NCBI GenBank assembly: GCA_903851655.1
Contig: CAINOV010000288.1
Location: 1-36,464 of the forward strand
Length of the DNA stretch: 36,464 nt
Source of the DNA: an uncultured Caulobacterales bacterium
GTDB taxonomy: Bacteria; Pseudomonadota; Alphaproteobacteria; Caulobacterales; Caulobacteraceae
Direction: 5' to 3'
A program made the translations under genes and the position numbers. Positions 1 to 10,800 of this stretch are shown piece after piece (position 1 is the first letter of the stretch; each line of letters opens with the position of its first letter). Under the pieces are notes generated by a model. It was not told the DNA's origin and searched no databases. It saw only the letters and a program-made list of their open reading frames with translations.

Positions 1-164
1 AATATCTCCCGACGGACCGCAACGGCATGGTTCGCGACCACTACCAGAAGCTGGGCTTCGCCGCGGTGTCGCAGGACGAGGATGGCCGTTCGCTGTGGCG
101 GCTGACGACCGACCGGATCCCCGACTTTCCGCCCATGCGCGTCCAGCGGGATGGCCTCGCATGA
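1..164 (+). CDS. FkbH-like HAD-family protein, C-terminal end only (5' truncated by window)
   Basis: The reading frame is open from base 3 to a TGA at 162-164 and encodes the last 53 residues of a longer protein. The visible start, YLPTDRNGMVRDHYQKLGF, resembles the C-terminal block of FkbH-like proteins (HAD-IIIC phosphatase followed by an acyltransferase-like domain), which typically read Y-[IL]-P-T-x-x-N-x-M-V-x-D-x-Y-x-x-L-G-F. Known family members load a glyceryl unit from 1,3-bisphosphoglycerate onto an acyl carrier protein. It lies 52 bases before the SGNH gene on the same strand and probably belongs to the same operon, so it may supply a carrier-bound acyl group to the MBOAT protein downstream; that is inference. 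The catalytic domain lies outside the window, so the call rests on one motif. Confidence 0.6.
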   Translation, partial: YLPTDRNGMVRDHYQKLGFAAVSQDEDGRSLWRLTTDRIPDFPPMRVQRDGLA

Positions 165-216
165 GGCGGGACCCATTGCTTGCGGGACCTCGGTCGCCGT
201 GGCCGGGGGGCGCGGG

Positions 217-1359
217 ATGACGGACGCGCAACGTCTTTGGCCGCGGCTTCTCCGCGGGCTGGGGCATGATCTGGTTGTCCTGCCGGCGATTGCGCTTGCG
301 ACGGTGCTGACGGTCCTGGGCTGCGCCGAAATCGGCTGCCGGGCCGCCTACCCGGAACGCACCGGCGACGCCTGCGCCATCGCCGACCCGGTGCTGGGTC
401 TGCGGTTCAAGGCGAACTGCGCCTCGCGGAGCAAGGCGGCGGAAGGGCCGTGGGTCGAGAATGTCTACAACGACTGCGGGTCCCGGTCCGCCACGGCCTG
501 CGCCCCTCCACGGGACGGCCGGCCGAGATTGGCGATCTTCGGCAATTCGATCAGCCAGGGATACCTGATCCCGTATGACGACAGCTATGGCGTCCGACTG
601 GCTCGCGACGCGGCGGCCCTGTGCCATCGGCCAGTGGACGTGCAGAACTTCGCCCGCGAGACCTACGATTGGCGAAAGACCAGTCTGGATCTGGACGAGG
701 CCTTGAATGTGAACCCGGATCTCGTGATCACGACCGTCATTCCCCTGGATCTCGAGACGGACCCGGAAAACAATCCCCATGGTCCGCAGGCGCATGCTGA
801 GTCGTCGATACTCAAGAAAATATCGGAACTGACAACTGAAAGCCGTGCGCTAGCGATCGCCAAGAGCCTGTTCTATAAAAACGGGAATAACTTTGTTAAG
901 CTTTACTTGTCGTACGGTGAAAAGGCCAACTTCCTGCGCGAACCGATGTCGCCCTTCTGGGAGCGTCGGCTAGTGATGTTCGACGGCCTGTTGCAGGAGA
1001 TCGCGGACAAGGCGCGCCGCCGGGGCGCGCCGGTGCTGCTGGCCTATGTGCCACAGCAGGCCCAGGCCCTGCTCGCGGCCGGCGACGGACGGCAACCCGG
1101 CATAGCGCCCTACGCCCTCAGCGCGCGGATCGCGGCCTTGGCCGCTCGACACGGGATCTATTTCGTGGACGCCACCCCTGCCTTCGCCCGGGAACCGAAC
1201 CCCACGGACCTGTATTTCCGTGTGGATGGTCATCCCTCGCCCAAAGGGCAGCACGTCATCGCCGAGGTTATCCGGTCCAAGATCGCGTCGAGCCCCGACC
1301 TGCGCGACCGCTTCTGTCGCGCCCCGGCCGGGCCCTCCGGGCGCGGAGGTCTGAATTGA
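217..1359 (+). CDS. Membrane-anchored SGNH/GDSL-family protein (DltD/AlgJ-like role suggested)
   Basis: From ATG 217 the protein has 380 residues. One hydrophobic segment at about residues 11-31 (LVVLPAIALATVLTVLGC core) should anchor it, leaving the rest periplasmic. SGNH block I is FGNSISQG with nucleophile Ser111 (Asn replaces the usual Asp of GDS). Block V is DGHPSPKGQH with Asp337 and His339. The triad therefore appears complete. I chose ATG 217 because a G-rich ribosome-binding stretch (207-216) precedes it and the membrane segment then sits at the N-terminus. An in-frame ATG at 151 would overlap the preceding gene and add a non-conserved stretch. The stop overlaps the TTG start of the MBOAT gene (1356-1359), implying translational coupling. 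SGNH proteins paired with MBOAT proteins act in O-acylation of alginate-type polysaccharides and in the Dlt pathway; the acyl group here is unknown. Confidence 0.8.
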   Translation: MTDAQRLWPRLLRGLGHDLVVLPAIALATVLTVLGCAEIGCRAAYPERTGDACAIADPVLGLRFKANCASRSKAAEGPWVENVYNDCGSRSATACAPPRDGRPRLAIFGNSISQGYLIPYDDSYGVRLARDAAALCHRPVDVQNFARETYDWRKTSLDLDEALNVNPDLVITTVIPLDLETDPENNPHGPQAHAESSILKKISELTTESRALAIAKSLFYKNGNNFVKLYLSYGEKANFLREPMSPFWERRLVMFDGLLQEIADKARRRGAPVLLAYVPQQAQALLAAGDGRQPGIAPYALSARIAALAARHGIYFVDATPAFAREPNPTDLYFRVDGHPSPKGQHVIAEVIRSKIASSPDLRDRFCRAPAGPSGRGGLN

Positions 1360-2795
1360 ACGTCCCCTCGTTCGAGTTCGTCCTGTTTTCAGTGATCGCC
1401 GCCCTGGTGTTCCGGGTGTCGCGGAACGGCGTCTGGCGCCTGTGGGCGCTGGCGGCCGCCAATGCGCTGTTCTTCCTGACCCAGTCGCACGGATTGCTGT
1501 CGCTGGCGCCCTACGCCGGGTTCCTGGCGCTGGGCTATGGCTTCATCGCCTGGTCGCAGCGAGCGCCCGATCATCGAAAGCTCACAACGCCGGTCTTCAT
1601 CGGTTTGACCCTGCTGGGCTTCGTCTGGCTGAAGAAATATGCGTTCTTCCCGCCGCAGATCCTGATCAGCCAGCCCTATGTGCTGATCGGCCTGTCCTAT
1701 GTGTTCTTCCGGGTCCTGCATCTCGTCATCGACAGCGGCGCCGGGGTGATCGAGGGGCGGATCGGGCCCGTGACCTACTTCAACTACGCCATGAACTTCA
1801 CGTCTCTGGTCTCGGGGCCGATCCAGCGCTTCCAGGATTACCAGCCGCAACAGGCGTCGCCGCGCGACGTCAGGCTGGCCGACGTCGGCGAGATCCTCGA
1901 GCGGATCGCCAGGGGTCTGTTCAAGGTCTTCGTGCTGTCGAGCCTGCTGCGACAAATCCAGGCCCACGAGATCGCCGCCATGCCCCATGTGGTCGGCTAC
2001 TGGCCACACATCCTCAACGGCTGCGCCATCGCGGCCACCTATCCATTCTTCCTCTACTGCAACTTTTCCGGCTATACGGACGTTGTGATCGCCTGCGCCC
2101 GGTGCTTCGGCTTCGTCCTGCCGGAGAACTTCAGGAATCCGTTCTGGTCGGACAATTTCATCAACTTCTGGGGTCGTTGGCACATCACCCTGTCCAACTG
2201 GCTGAAGACCTACGTCTACAACACCTTGCTGATACGCCTGATGTCGCGGTTCCCGTCCCGCGGGCTCGAGCCGTATTTCGCTGTACTCGCCTTCTTCGTC
2301 ACATTCTTCCTCGTGGGTGTCTGGCACGGACAAACGTCGGAATTCGTGGCGTTTGGCGTCTTGCAGGGCGGCGGCGTAGCGGCGAACAAGCTCTACCAGA
2401 TCGCCGCGGTCAAGATGCTCGGGAAGAAGGGTTACAAGGCCTTGTGCGCCCGGCGCGCCTACACGGTCCTGACGCGGGGCATGACGTTTGCCTGGTTCGC
2501 TCTGACGCTTTTTTGGTTCTGGGGAAGTTGGCACGACATCGGCAACTTTGCGGCGAGATTTTCAGTTGCTGATGTTGGCGTAATCATGACAGCTACTATC
2601 GTGACGTCCGGATTAATATTTGAGCATATTAATTTAATATATGGATTGTTCTCGGAATTAAAGGTTAACGAAGTGTGTATATTTAAGACTAAATATGTAA
2701 GAACTGCTTATGCATCACTGATAACGGTTGCTACGATCGGAATGATATTTTTGAACAACTCTCCCACGCCGGATATTGTCTACAAGAACTTTTAG
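1356..2795 (+). CDS. MBOAT-family membrane-bound O-acyltransferase (AlgI/DltB-like)
   Basis: This 479-residue polytopic membrane protein carries the AlgI-type signature FWGRWHITLSNWLKTYVYN (His276) and the putative catalytic His324 in GVWHGQTSEF. MBOAT proteins of this branch move an acyl group across the inner membrane onto an extracytoplasmic polymer, working with an SGNH partner, which is encoded immediately upstream. The start is TTG 1356, six bases after a strong GGAGGT at 1345-1350 and overlapping the previous stop. The last ~230 bases (about 2565-2795) are strikingly AT-rich compared with the rest of the window although the frame stays open, giving a C-terminus rich in Ile, Asn, Tyr and Lys. 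The gene is followed after nine bases by the A-PCP gene. Family assignment is firm; donor and acceptor are not known. Confidence 0.9.
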   Translation: MNVPSFEFVLFSVIAALVFRVSRNGVWRLWALAAANALFFLTQSHGLLSLAPYAGFLALGYGFIAWSQRAPDHRKLTTPVFIGLTLLGFVWLKKYAFFPPQILISQPYVLIGLSYVFFRVLHLVIDSGAGVIEGRIGPVTYFNYAMNFTSLVSGPIQRFQDYQPQQASPRDVRLADVGEILERIARGLFKVFVLSSLLRQIQAHEIAAMPHVVGYWPHILNGCAIAATYPFFLYCNFSGYTDVVIACARCFGFVLPENFRNPFWSDNFINFWGRWHITLSNWLKTYVYNTLLIRLMSRFPSRGLEPYFAVLAFFVTFFLVGVWHGQTSEFVAFGVLQGGGVAANKLYQIAAVKMLGKKGYKALCARRAYTVLTRGMTFAWFALTLFWFWGSWHDIGNFAARFSVADVGVIMTATIVTSGLIFEHINLIYGLFSELKVNEVCIFKTKYVRTAYASLITVATIGMIFLNNSPTPDIVYKNF

Positions 2796-2804
2796 TGAGA
2801 GGCT

Positions 2805-4853
2805 ATGGTCTTCGGACTGGCCGGTCTGAGCCCACTATTCCGGGCTGGGATGGGCCGCGCCGGCGGGTGGGCGGCGGCAGACGCGCGTCCGGCCGACGGG
2901 GCGGGGGGGTCGGAGCGAATCGCCGTGGGGGGTGAGATCGTGGAGTTTGGCGACAGCGCGACGGGGCGGCTGGCGGCGGCGCAGCACGGGGGTGTTGCGC
3001 GCGCTGACGTGAACGCTGCATTCAAGGCGGCGTGCCGGACGCACGGGTCCGCGCGGGCTCTCGAAGACGAGTCCGGGGGCGAGACCTACGCCGAGCTGGC
3101 GCTTCGGGTTTCGCGGATCGCGCGCGTCCTTTCGGACCTTGGCCTGGCCCCGGGCGATCGCTGCGCCCTGTTGGCGCATCGAGGCCGCGACGCGATTGCG
3201 CTCATCCTGGCGGTGCTCCATTGCGGGGCGACCTATGTGCCCATTGATCCGACCTATCCCGACCGGCGCATTGCCGAGGTGATCACGGACAGCGCGCCCC
3301 GACTGGTCGTCTCGGACGGCGCGGGCGCGGGGCCGTTCGCGTCCGTCTCCCTCCGGGAGATCCTGGCCGCCGCAGGCCGCGCCGCTCCCCTCGAGGCGGC
3401 GCAGGTCGAGGGGGAGACGCCGGCCTATGTCATGTACACGTCCGGCTCCACCGGACAGTCCAAGGGCGTCATCGTCCCGCATCGGGCCATCACCAGCCTG
3501 GTGCTGGGCCAGGCATTCCTCCGCCTTGCGCCCGGGGTCAAGTTCCTGCAGCTGGCGCCCCTCGCCTTCGACGCCAGCACGCTGGAGATCTACGGTCCGC
3601 TTCTGAACGGCGGAAGCCTTGCGATCCTGACGGACGAACGGCCGTCCCTCGACGGGATCGGCGCGTTCCTCCAGCGGTGGAATGTCACCTCGGCCTGGTT
3701 CACGAGCGGTCTGTTCAATGCGCTGGTCGAGCACGACCCCGGCATGTTCCGTGGCCTCGACGAAGTCGTCACCGGCGGCGACGTGGTGTCGCCCGGACAC
3801 GTGGCCCGCGCCCTCGCGGCGTGCCCGCGGCTGACGGTGGTCAATGGCTACGGCCCCACCGAAAGCACGACCTTCACCTGCTGCTACCGGATTCCCCGGG
3901 ACTGGCCGGGCTTTACGACGGGCGAAGCCCTTCCGATCGGTCCGCCGATCCGGAATCGGGAGATCGCGATCCTGGATCCTGACATGAAGCCGGTCATGGA
4001 CGGGGCGGCGGGCGAACTGGTCTGCCGGGGCGCGGGCGTGGCGCTGGGCTATCTGGATCGTCCCGACCTGACCGCGCGGGCGTTCATCGACGATCCGATC
4101 GCGCCGGGGCGTCGCGCCTATCGCACCGGAGACGTCGTGCGTCGGCGCCCTGACGGCGTCGTCGAATTTGTCGGGCGGATCGACCGACAGATCAAGGTCT
4201 CCGGTCATCGCGTGGAGCTGGACGATGTGGAGCGCACCATCCTCGGTCTTCCGGGCGTGAAGCACGCCGCCGTGGTCGCCGTCGGCCCGCCGGGCGCGCT
4301 GAGGATCGCCGCCTTCGTCGTACCGGCCGACGCGGGTGATCCGTCCCGCAGCGTCCTCCTGGCGGCGATCCGCACCGAACTGCCGGATCATGCGACGCCT
4401 TCGATCCTGGAGTTCCGACCGGATCTCCCCCTCGGACCGACCGGCAAGGTGGACCGCAAGGCGCTGGCGGAGACGCTGTCGCGGCGGTCCGCGGATCCGC
4501 ACCCCGTGGGCGACGCCGGATCCGAGGCGCTGGCGACCACCGTTGCGCGGGTTCTCGCGGGAGTCCTCGGACGGGACATCGACCCTGATCAACCGTTCTT
4601 TGACCAGGGCTTTCGGTCGCTGGATCTTGTGCGGGCGCACGCCATCCTGCGCCAGACGATCCGCCAGCCGGTCTCCCTGGTCGATCTGTTCACCCACCCC
4701 ACCGTCCACGCCCTGGCCGCGTTCCTGGGAAGCGGCGATCATCGCGGCCCGTCGGCCGGCGAGGTTGCGCAACGGCAGTCCAGTCGCAACGCCGCCCTGG
4801 CCCGGGTCCGGGCGGCGCGTGGTACGACTGTTGCAGGTCGGGGTGAGCCATGA
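2805..4853 (+). CDS. Stand-alone NRPS adenylation-carrier didomain protein (A-PCP), Val-like specificity code
   Basis: The 682-residue protein activates an amino acid as aminoacyl-AMP and loads it onto its own carrier domain. Adenylation motifs appear in order: YTSGSTGQSKG (A3), FDASTLEIYG (A4), NGYGPTEST (A5), YRTGD (A7), GRIDRQIKVSGHRVELDD (A8) and LGPTGKVDRK (A10). The carrier motif FFDQGFRSLDL has phosphopantetheine Ser605. By alignment to GrsA-Phe I read the specificity positions as D-A-L-W-V-G-G-T-F-K, close to the valine code DAFWIGGTFK (8 of 10). There is no condensation domain. The first ~45 residues are Gly/Ala/Arg-rich and not domain-like, so GTG 2940 is an alternative start; ATG 2805 has GAGAGG only two bases upstream. 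The stop overlaps the next start (ATGA at 4850-4853). It may be the loading module, the missing A-PCP of the terminal C-TE protein, or the DltA/DltC equivalent for the upstream MBOAT. Confidence 0.9.
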   Translation: MVFGLAGLSPLFRAGMGRAGGWAAADARPADGAGGSERIAVGGEIVEFGDSATGRLAAAQHGGVARADVNAAFKAACRTHGSARALEDESGGETYAELALRVSRIARVLSDLGLAPGDRCALLAHRGRDAIALILAVLHCGATYVPIDPTYPDRRIAEVITDSAPRLVVSDGAGAGPFASVSLREILAAAGRAAPLEAAQVEGETPAYVMYTSGSTGQSKGVIVPHRAITSLVLGQAFLRLAPGVKFLQLAPLAFDASTLEIYGPLLNGGSLAILTDERPSLDGIGAFLQRWNVTSAWFTSGLFNALVEHDPGMFRGLDEVVTGGDVVSPGHVARALAACPRLTVVNGYGPTESTTFTCCYRIPRDWPGFTTGEALPIGPPIRNREIAILDPDMKPVMDGAAGELVCRGAGVALGYLDRPDLTARAFIDDPIAPGRRAYRTGDVVRRRPDGVVEFVGRIDRQIKVSGHRVELDDVERTILGLPGVKHAAVVAVGPPGALRIAAFVVPADAGDPSRSVLLAAIRTELPDHATPSILEFRPDLPLGPTGKVDRKALAETLSRRSADPHPVGDAGSEALATTVARVLAGVLGRDIDPDQPFFDQGFRSLDLVRAHAILRQTIRQPVSLVDLFTHPTVHALAAFLGSGDHRGPSAGEVAQRQSSRNAALARVRAARGTTVAGRGEP

Positions 4854-7800
4854 CCACACAGCCCCATTCGAGCGACATCCCCCCTGGCGCCATCGCCATC
4901 ATCGGCATGGCGGGCCGGTTCCCTGGCGCGTCCAACGTCCGGGAGCACTGGCGCAACGTCCTGTCGGGCCGCGACTGCATCAGCCGGTTCGCGGACGCCG
5001 ATCTGGAGGACAGCTTCGACCGCTCGGTGCGGGATGATCCCGCCTATGTCCGCGCCCACGGGGTGATGGACGGCGCGGAGGCCTTCGACGCCGGCTTCTT
5101 TGGCATGCTGTCCCGCGAGGCCGACCTGACGGATCCGCAGCAGCGCATCTTCCTCGAAATCGCCTGGAGCGCCTTCGAGGACGCGGGATACGACCCGAAG
5201 GACGTGAAGGTTCCGGTCGGTGTCTTCGCCGGGGTGTCGATGAACACCTACTTCCTCCGCCACGTGGTGTCCGATCGCGGGGTCATCGAAGAGTTCACCA
5301 ATCAGTTCCAGATCGGGGACTATCAGCGCCTCCTCGGGGCCGGCGACTTTGTCGCCACGCGCACAGCGAGCAAGCTCGGCCTGCGCGGCCCGGCCATTTC
5401 GGTGCAGACGGCGTGCTCCACGTCGGCGACGGCGGTGTCCCTCGCGGTCCAGGCCCTGCAACTGTTCCAATGTGACATGGCCCTGGCCGGCGGCGCCTCC
5501 ATTTCCTATCCCCAGCGCCGGGGCTACCTGGCGGAAGAGGGCGGGATGGGCGCCCGCGACGGTGTCTGCCGGCCGTTCTCCGCGGACGCCTGCGGGACCG
5601 TCTTCGGGAGCGGCGCGGGGGTGGTGCTGCTGAAGCGCCTCGAAGACGCGATTGCCGACAACGACCCGATCTACGCCGTGATCCGAGGCGTCGGCGTGAA
5701 CAATGACGGCGGCGCCTCCGTCGGTTTCACGGCGCCCAGCGCAGAAGGGCAGGCCGACGCCATTCACCAGGCCTGGGCGAGCGCCGAGATCAGTCCGGCG
5801 ACGGTCGGATACATCGAAGCCCACGGGACGGCCACGCCCCTGGGGGATCCGATCGAGTTCGAGGGGTTGAAGCGCGCGTTCCGGGCGGGCGGGGCTGTCG
5901 GAACCGGCTACTGCGCCCTTGGTTCGGTCAAGGCCAATGTCGGACACCTGGACGCAGCCGCCGGGGTCACCGGGCTCATCACGGCGAGCCTTGCGCTGTT
6001 CACCGGCCAACTTCCGCCGCTGACCCACTTCGACCGTCCGAACCCCGAGATCGATCTGGAGTCGAGCCCCTTCTTCGTGAACCGCGAGACGCGGGACTGG
6101 CCCGCCGGAGCGACTCCGCGTCGCGCCGGCGTCAGTTCGTTCGGCGTCGGCGGCACGAATGTCCATATCGCGCTCGAGCAGGCGCCCTCGTCCGTCGCGC
6201 GCGAGGCGCCCGCCGCCCGCGGCGGGGTCCAGGTGCTGCCCCTGTCCGCGCGGACCGCAGGCAGCGTGAGGCGGTCCGCCGACGCGCTCGCCGGACAACT
6301 GCGGGAGGCTGACGCGCGTCCCGTGATCGCGGACCTGGCCGATGTCGCGGCCACCCTGCAGTCGGGCCGTCGCGCCTTCAGTCACAGGACCTATGTCACC
6401 GCCTCCGGCGTCGCGGCGGCGGCGGCGGCCTTCGCCGGCGACCTGACCGTGCGGGAGGCGCCCGCCACGGCCCCGCGCGTGGTCTTCATGTTCCCGGGGC
6501 AGGGGGCGCAGTATCCGGGCATGGCGCGGGCCCTCTATGACGCGGAGCCGGAATTCCGCCGCTGGATCGACGCGGGGATCGCTGTGATCGGCGGGGAGGC
6601 GTCCCGGGACCTGCTCTCCATGCTGGTCGACCCGCCGGGCGCGGGCGACATCGCGTCCCATCCGATCAATGACACGGTTCATGCGCAGCCGGCGCTGTTC
6701 CTCGTGGAATACGCCCTGGCCCGGCTGATGACCCATCGCGGGGTCCGCCCCGACGCGATGATCGGCCACAGCGTCGGCGAACTTGTCGCCGCCGTGATGT
6801 CCGGCGTGCTGGGGTTCGAGGACGCCCTGAAGTTCATCGTCCGTCGCGGGCAGTTGATGAAGGACACGCCCGTCGGCGGCATGCTGTCGGTCCGCCTGTC
6901 CGAACAGGCCCTGGCGGACATCCTGCCGGACACGCTGGATCTGGCGGCGGTGAACGCGCCGGATCTGACCGTGGTGGCCGGACCGATTTCGGCGATCGCG
7001 CACTTCGAGCAGGCGCTCGACGCGCGGGAGGTGGGGCATCGTCGTCTGCATACCTCCCGCGCCTTCCATTCCCGCATGATGGACCGCGCCGTCGACGGAC
7101 TGGCCGCGTTTGCGGCGACCCTCGATTTCGCCGCGCCAGCCCTGCCGTTCGTGTCCTCGACCACGGGAGACTGGGCGCCGGCCGACCGGGTCATGGACGG
7201 CGCCTACTGGTCCGCCCATTGCCGGGAGCCCGTGCGCTTCGCCGCGGGCCTGCGGACGGTGATCGCGCCCGGCCCGTGCCTGCTGGTCGAGATCGGACCG
7301 GGCCGGGCCTTGTCCACCTTCGCGCGACAGGGAGCCTCCGCCGCCGAGACCGCCGGCGTGATCGTGACCATGCCGGAATTCGGCGCAGCCGCGGACGCGC
7401 TGCAGACGCTGGCCGACGCAACCGGCCGCCTCTGGCAGGCCGGCGTCGATCTGGACTGGCTGGCCGTCCGTGGACGGTCCGGTCGACGGATCAGTCTTTC
7501 AGGCTACGCGTTCGAGCCTGAAAGGCACATGATCGAGCCGGTCGACATCCGCAGCCCCGTGGCCGTGGGCGCGGCGCAGGCCTTGCCATCCAGACATTCC
7601 AGCCCACACCTCGAAACAGCCGTCAAAACGCCGGAGTTGAGTCAAATGCCGCAACCGACCCCTTCCGATCGCCGGCTGCGATTGACCTCGGATGTCATCG
7701 ATCTGCTGTCTGACATGTCGGGCGCGCCAAAGGAGTCGCTGGATCCGGACGCCACATTCTGGGACCTGGGTTACGATTCGCTGTTCATGGGACAGGTCGC

Positions 7801-10800
7801 CCAGAAGCTGCGTCGCCGCCACGGGGTCGCCATCACGTTCCGGCAGATCATGTCGGACATTCCGACCATCGCCCAGGTGGTCGCCTATCTCGACGCGCAG
7901 ATTCCGCCGGATCCCGAGCCCGCCGCCGCGCCGACCGTGGCCCCGGACCCGAATCCGACTCCGGCGCAGCCGATCGCCGTGACGTCGACCTCCGCGCCCG
8001 CGATGGCCGCCTTCACGCCCGCGGTCGCCGGCGGCGCTGATGTGGCCGTAGTCATCAACAACCAGCTCCTGGTCATGCAGGCGCTGTTCGAGAAGCAGTT
8101 GCAGGCGCTCGGAGGCCAGCCGTCGCCTGCGCCCGCCACGCACGCGGCGCACGCCGTGCAGGCTGCGGTCGCGGCGCAACCCGCGCCTGCGGCCGAGACC
8201 GCCGCGCCGGCGGCGCCCACGGCGTCTCGCTTCAAGCCGTTCAAGCGCAGCGAGTCCAGCGCGCAGTTGACGGAACGCCAGCGCGCCTACATCGACGATC
8301 TCATCGCCCGCTATCTGGCCCGGTCGCAGGATTCGCGGACCAGGACCCAGGCCTACCGCCGGGTGCTGGCCGACCCGCGAACCGCCAGCGGATTCAGCGA
8401 AGACTGGAAGGACATCGTCTATCCGGTCGTCGCCGCGCGGGCGAAGGGCTCCCGGATCTGGGACACGGACGGGAACGAGTACATCGATCTGGTGAACGGA
8501 TACGGTCAGACCGCGTTCGGCCATTCGCCGGACTTCGTGATCGAGGCCGTCAACCTGCAGATGTCCGAAGGCTTCGCGATCGGTCCGCAGTCTCCCCTCG
8601 CCGGTGAGGTCGCGCAGATGTTCGCTGACGTCACCGGGCACGAGCGGGTCACGTTCTGCAACACCGGATCCGAGGCGGTGATGGCCGCCATGCGCCTGGC
8701 GCGGACCGTGACCGGCAAGGACATCGTCGTGTGCTTCGACGGCGACTATCACGGCCAGTTTGATGAGGTCCTGGTCAAGCCGGGCGCGCGCGCCGGCGCA
8801 CCGGGGGCCCTGCCGATCGCGCCCGGCATCCCGCGGACCTCCGTCAGCAACATGGTCGTTCTGCCCTACGGCACGGACGAGTCGATGGCCTGGATCCGCA
8901 GCCATATCGACGACATCGCCGCCGTGCTCGTCGAGCCGGTCCAGTCCCGCCATCCCTCGCTGCAGCCGCGCGCCTTCGTCGAAGCCCTGCGCGAACTGAC
9001 CGCGGCCAATGACAGCGCCTTGATCATCGACGAGGTCGTGACGGGTTTCCGCGCCGGGCCGGCGGGCATGCAGGGCGTCTGGGGCGTGCAGGCGGACATG
9101 GCGACCTATGGGAAGGTCGTCGGCGGCGGCCTGCCGGTGGGCGTTCTTGCCGGAACATCGCGCTTCATGGACGCGCTCGACGGGGGACACTGGCAGTATG
9201 GCGACGCCTCGGTGCCCGAGGTCGCGCCAACCTTCTTCGCCGGAACCTTCGTGCGGCATCCCCTGGTGCTGGCGGCGATGAAGGCCGTGCTCTCGCACCT
9301 GCCGGCCCTGGGGGCCGAGCTCTATGATGTTCTGCCCCGGAAGACGGCGGCTCTGGTCGAACGCCTCAACCGGCGTCTGGAGCAGGCGGGCGTCCGCGTC
9401 CGGGCCGAAACCTACGCCAGCTGGTTCTTCCTGAACATGGGATCGGAGGGGCGGCTCGGCAGTCTGTTCTATGCGCACATGCGGCTGCTCGGGATCCATA
9501 TCATCGAAGGCTATCCCTGTTTCCTGACGACAGCGCACACCGACGCGGACTTCGAGGCCATCGAGACCGCCTTTGCGGCAAGCCTCGACGCCTTGTGCGC
9601 GGCGAACATCCTGGGCGACGGGGGCGCACAGCCTGCTGCGGGGCAGGCCAGCCCGCTCACCGAGCCGCAGGCCGAAATCTGGATGGCGGCGCAACTCGGC
9701 GACGAGGCGTCCATGGCCTTCAATGAGTCCTTTCGGCTTGAGCTGGCCGGACCGCTCGACGTCGCAGCGTTCGAGCGGGGACTGATGGCGGCCGTCGAAC
9801 GCCATGACGCCCTGCGGCTGCGCTTTTCCCCGGTCGGCGACGAGATGTCGGCAGCCGACAGCCACGGGATCCGGCTGGAGCCCGTCGACGCCCGCAGCGC
9901 CGAAGACCCGCAGGCGGTTGTCGCCCGGATGGCCGACGAGGAGGCGCGCACGCCGTTCGACCTGACCCATGGACCCGTCGCCCGCGCGCGTCTGGTCCGG
10001 ACCGGGGATGCGGCCTGGACCTTCCTCTTCTGCGCCCATCACATCGTCTGCGACGGCTGGTCGGTGAATGTCCTGCTTGAGGATCTCAAGGCGCTGTACG
10101 CCGCGGATGTCGGCGGTCAGCCGGCGGAGCTCGACGGGGCGCAGAGCTTCATCCGCTTCGCGCAGCGTCAGGCCGAGACGGGGCTCGATCCGGATGCGCG
10201 GCGGTTCTGGTGCGATCTCCACGCATCACCGGCGGCGCCGGTGGATCTGCCCACGGATCGGCCGCGTCCTGAAATCAAGACCTTCCGCGGCGCGACGACG
10301 TCCCGCCACATCACGGCCGAGACCCTCGCCAGCCTGAAAGCGGCGTCGGCGAGGAACGGTTGCTCGCTGTTCGCCACGCTGGTCGCCGCCGTCCAGGTGC
10401 TGTTCGGCCGCCTGTCGGGCTCGGACGACATCGTCATCGCCGCGCCGATGGCCGGACAGTTCATCGAGACCGACGACGCCCCGCTGGTCGGACACTGCGT
10501 CAACTTCCTTCCGCTGAGGGTCGCCTTCGACAAGACCGCGCCGTTCGCCGGGCACATGCAGGCGGTGCGGGACCATCTGACCCAGGCGAGCCGACACCAG
10601 AACTACACGCTCGGGGCGCTGGTCCGCGACCTGGCGCTGAAGCGTGACCTGAACCGCCTGCCGCTCACGGACATCCAGTTCAACCTGGAAAAGTTCGAAG
10701 ACGTCTCGGACTGGTCCGGCGTTCGCGCGCGGTTCGCGCCCAATGCCAAGGCCTTCGCCAATTATGATCTCTTCATCAACGCGATCGAGTCCGCCAGCGG

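Noticed and set aside
4739-10222. Very long open frames on the minus strand opposite the megasynthase (about 826 and 907 codons)
   Set aside because: They are antisense to a protein with complete KS, AT, ACP and aminotransferase motifs and have Arg/Gly/Asp-rich compositions without domains, as expected from GC-rich third positions.
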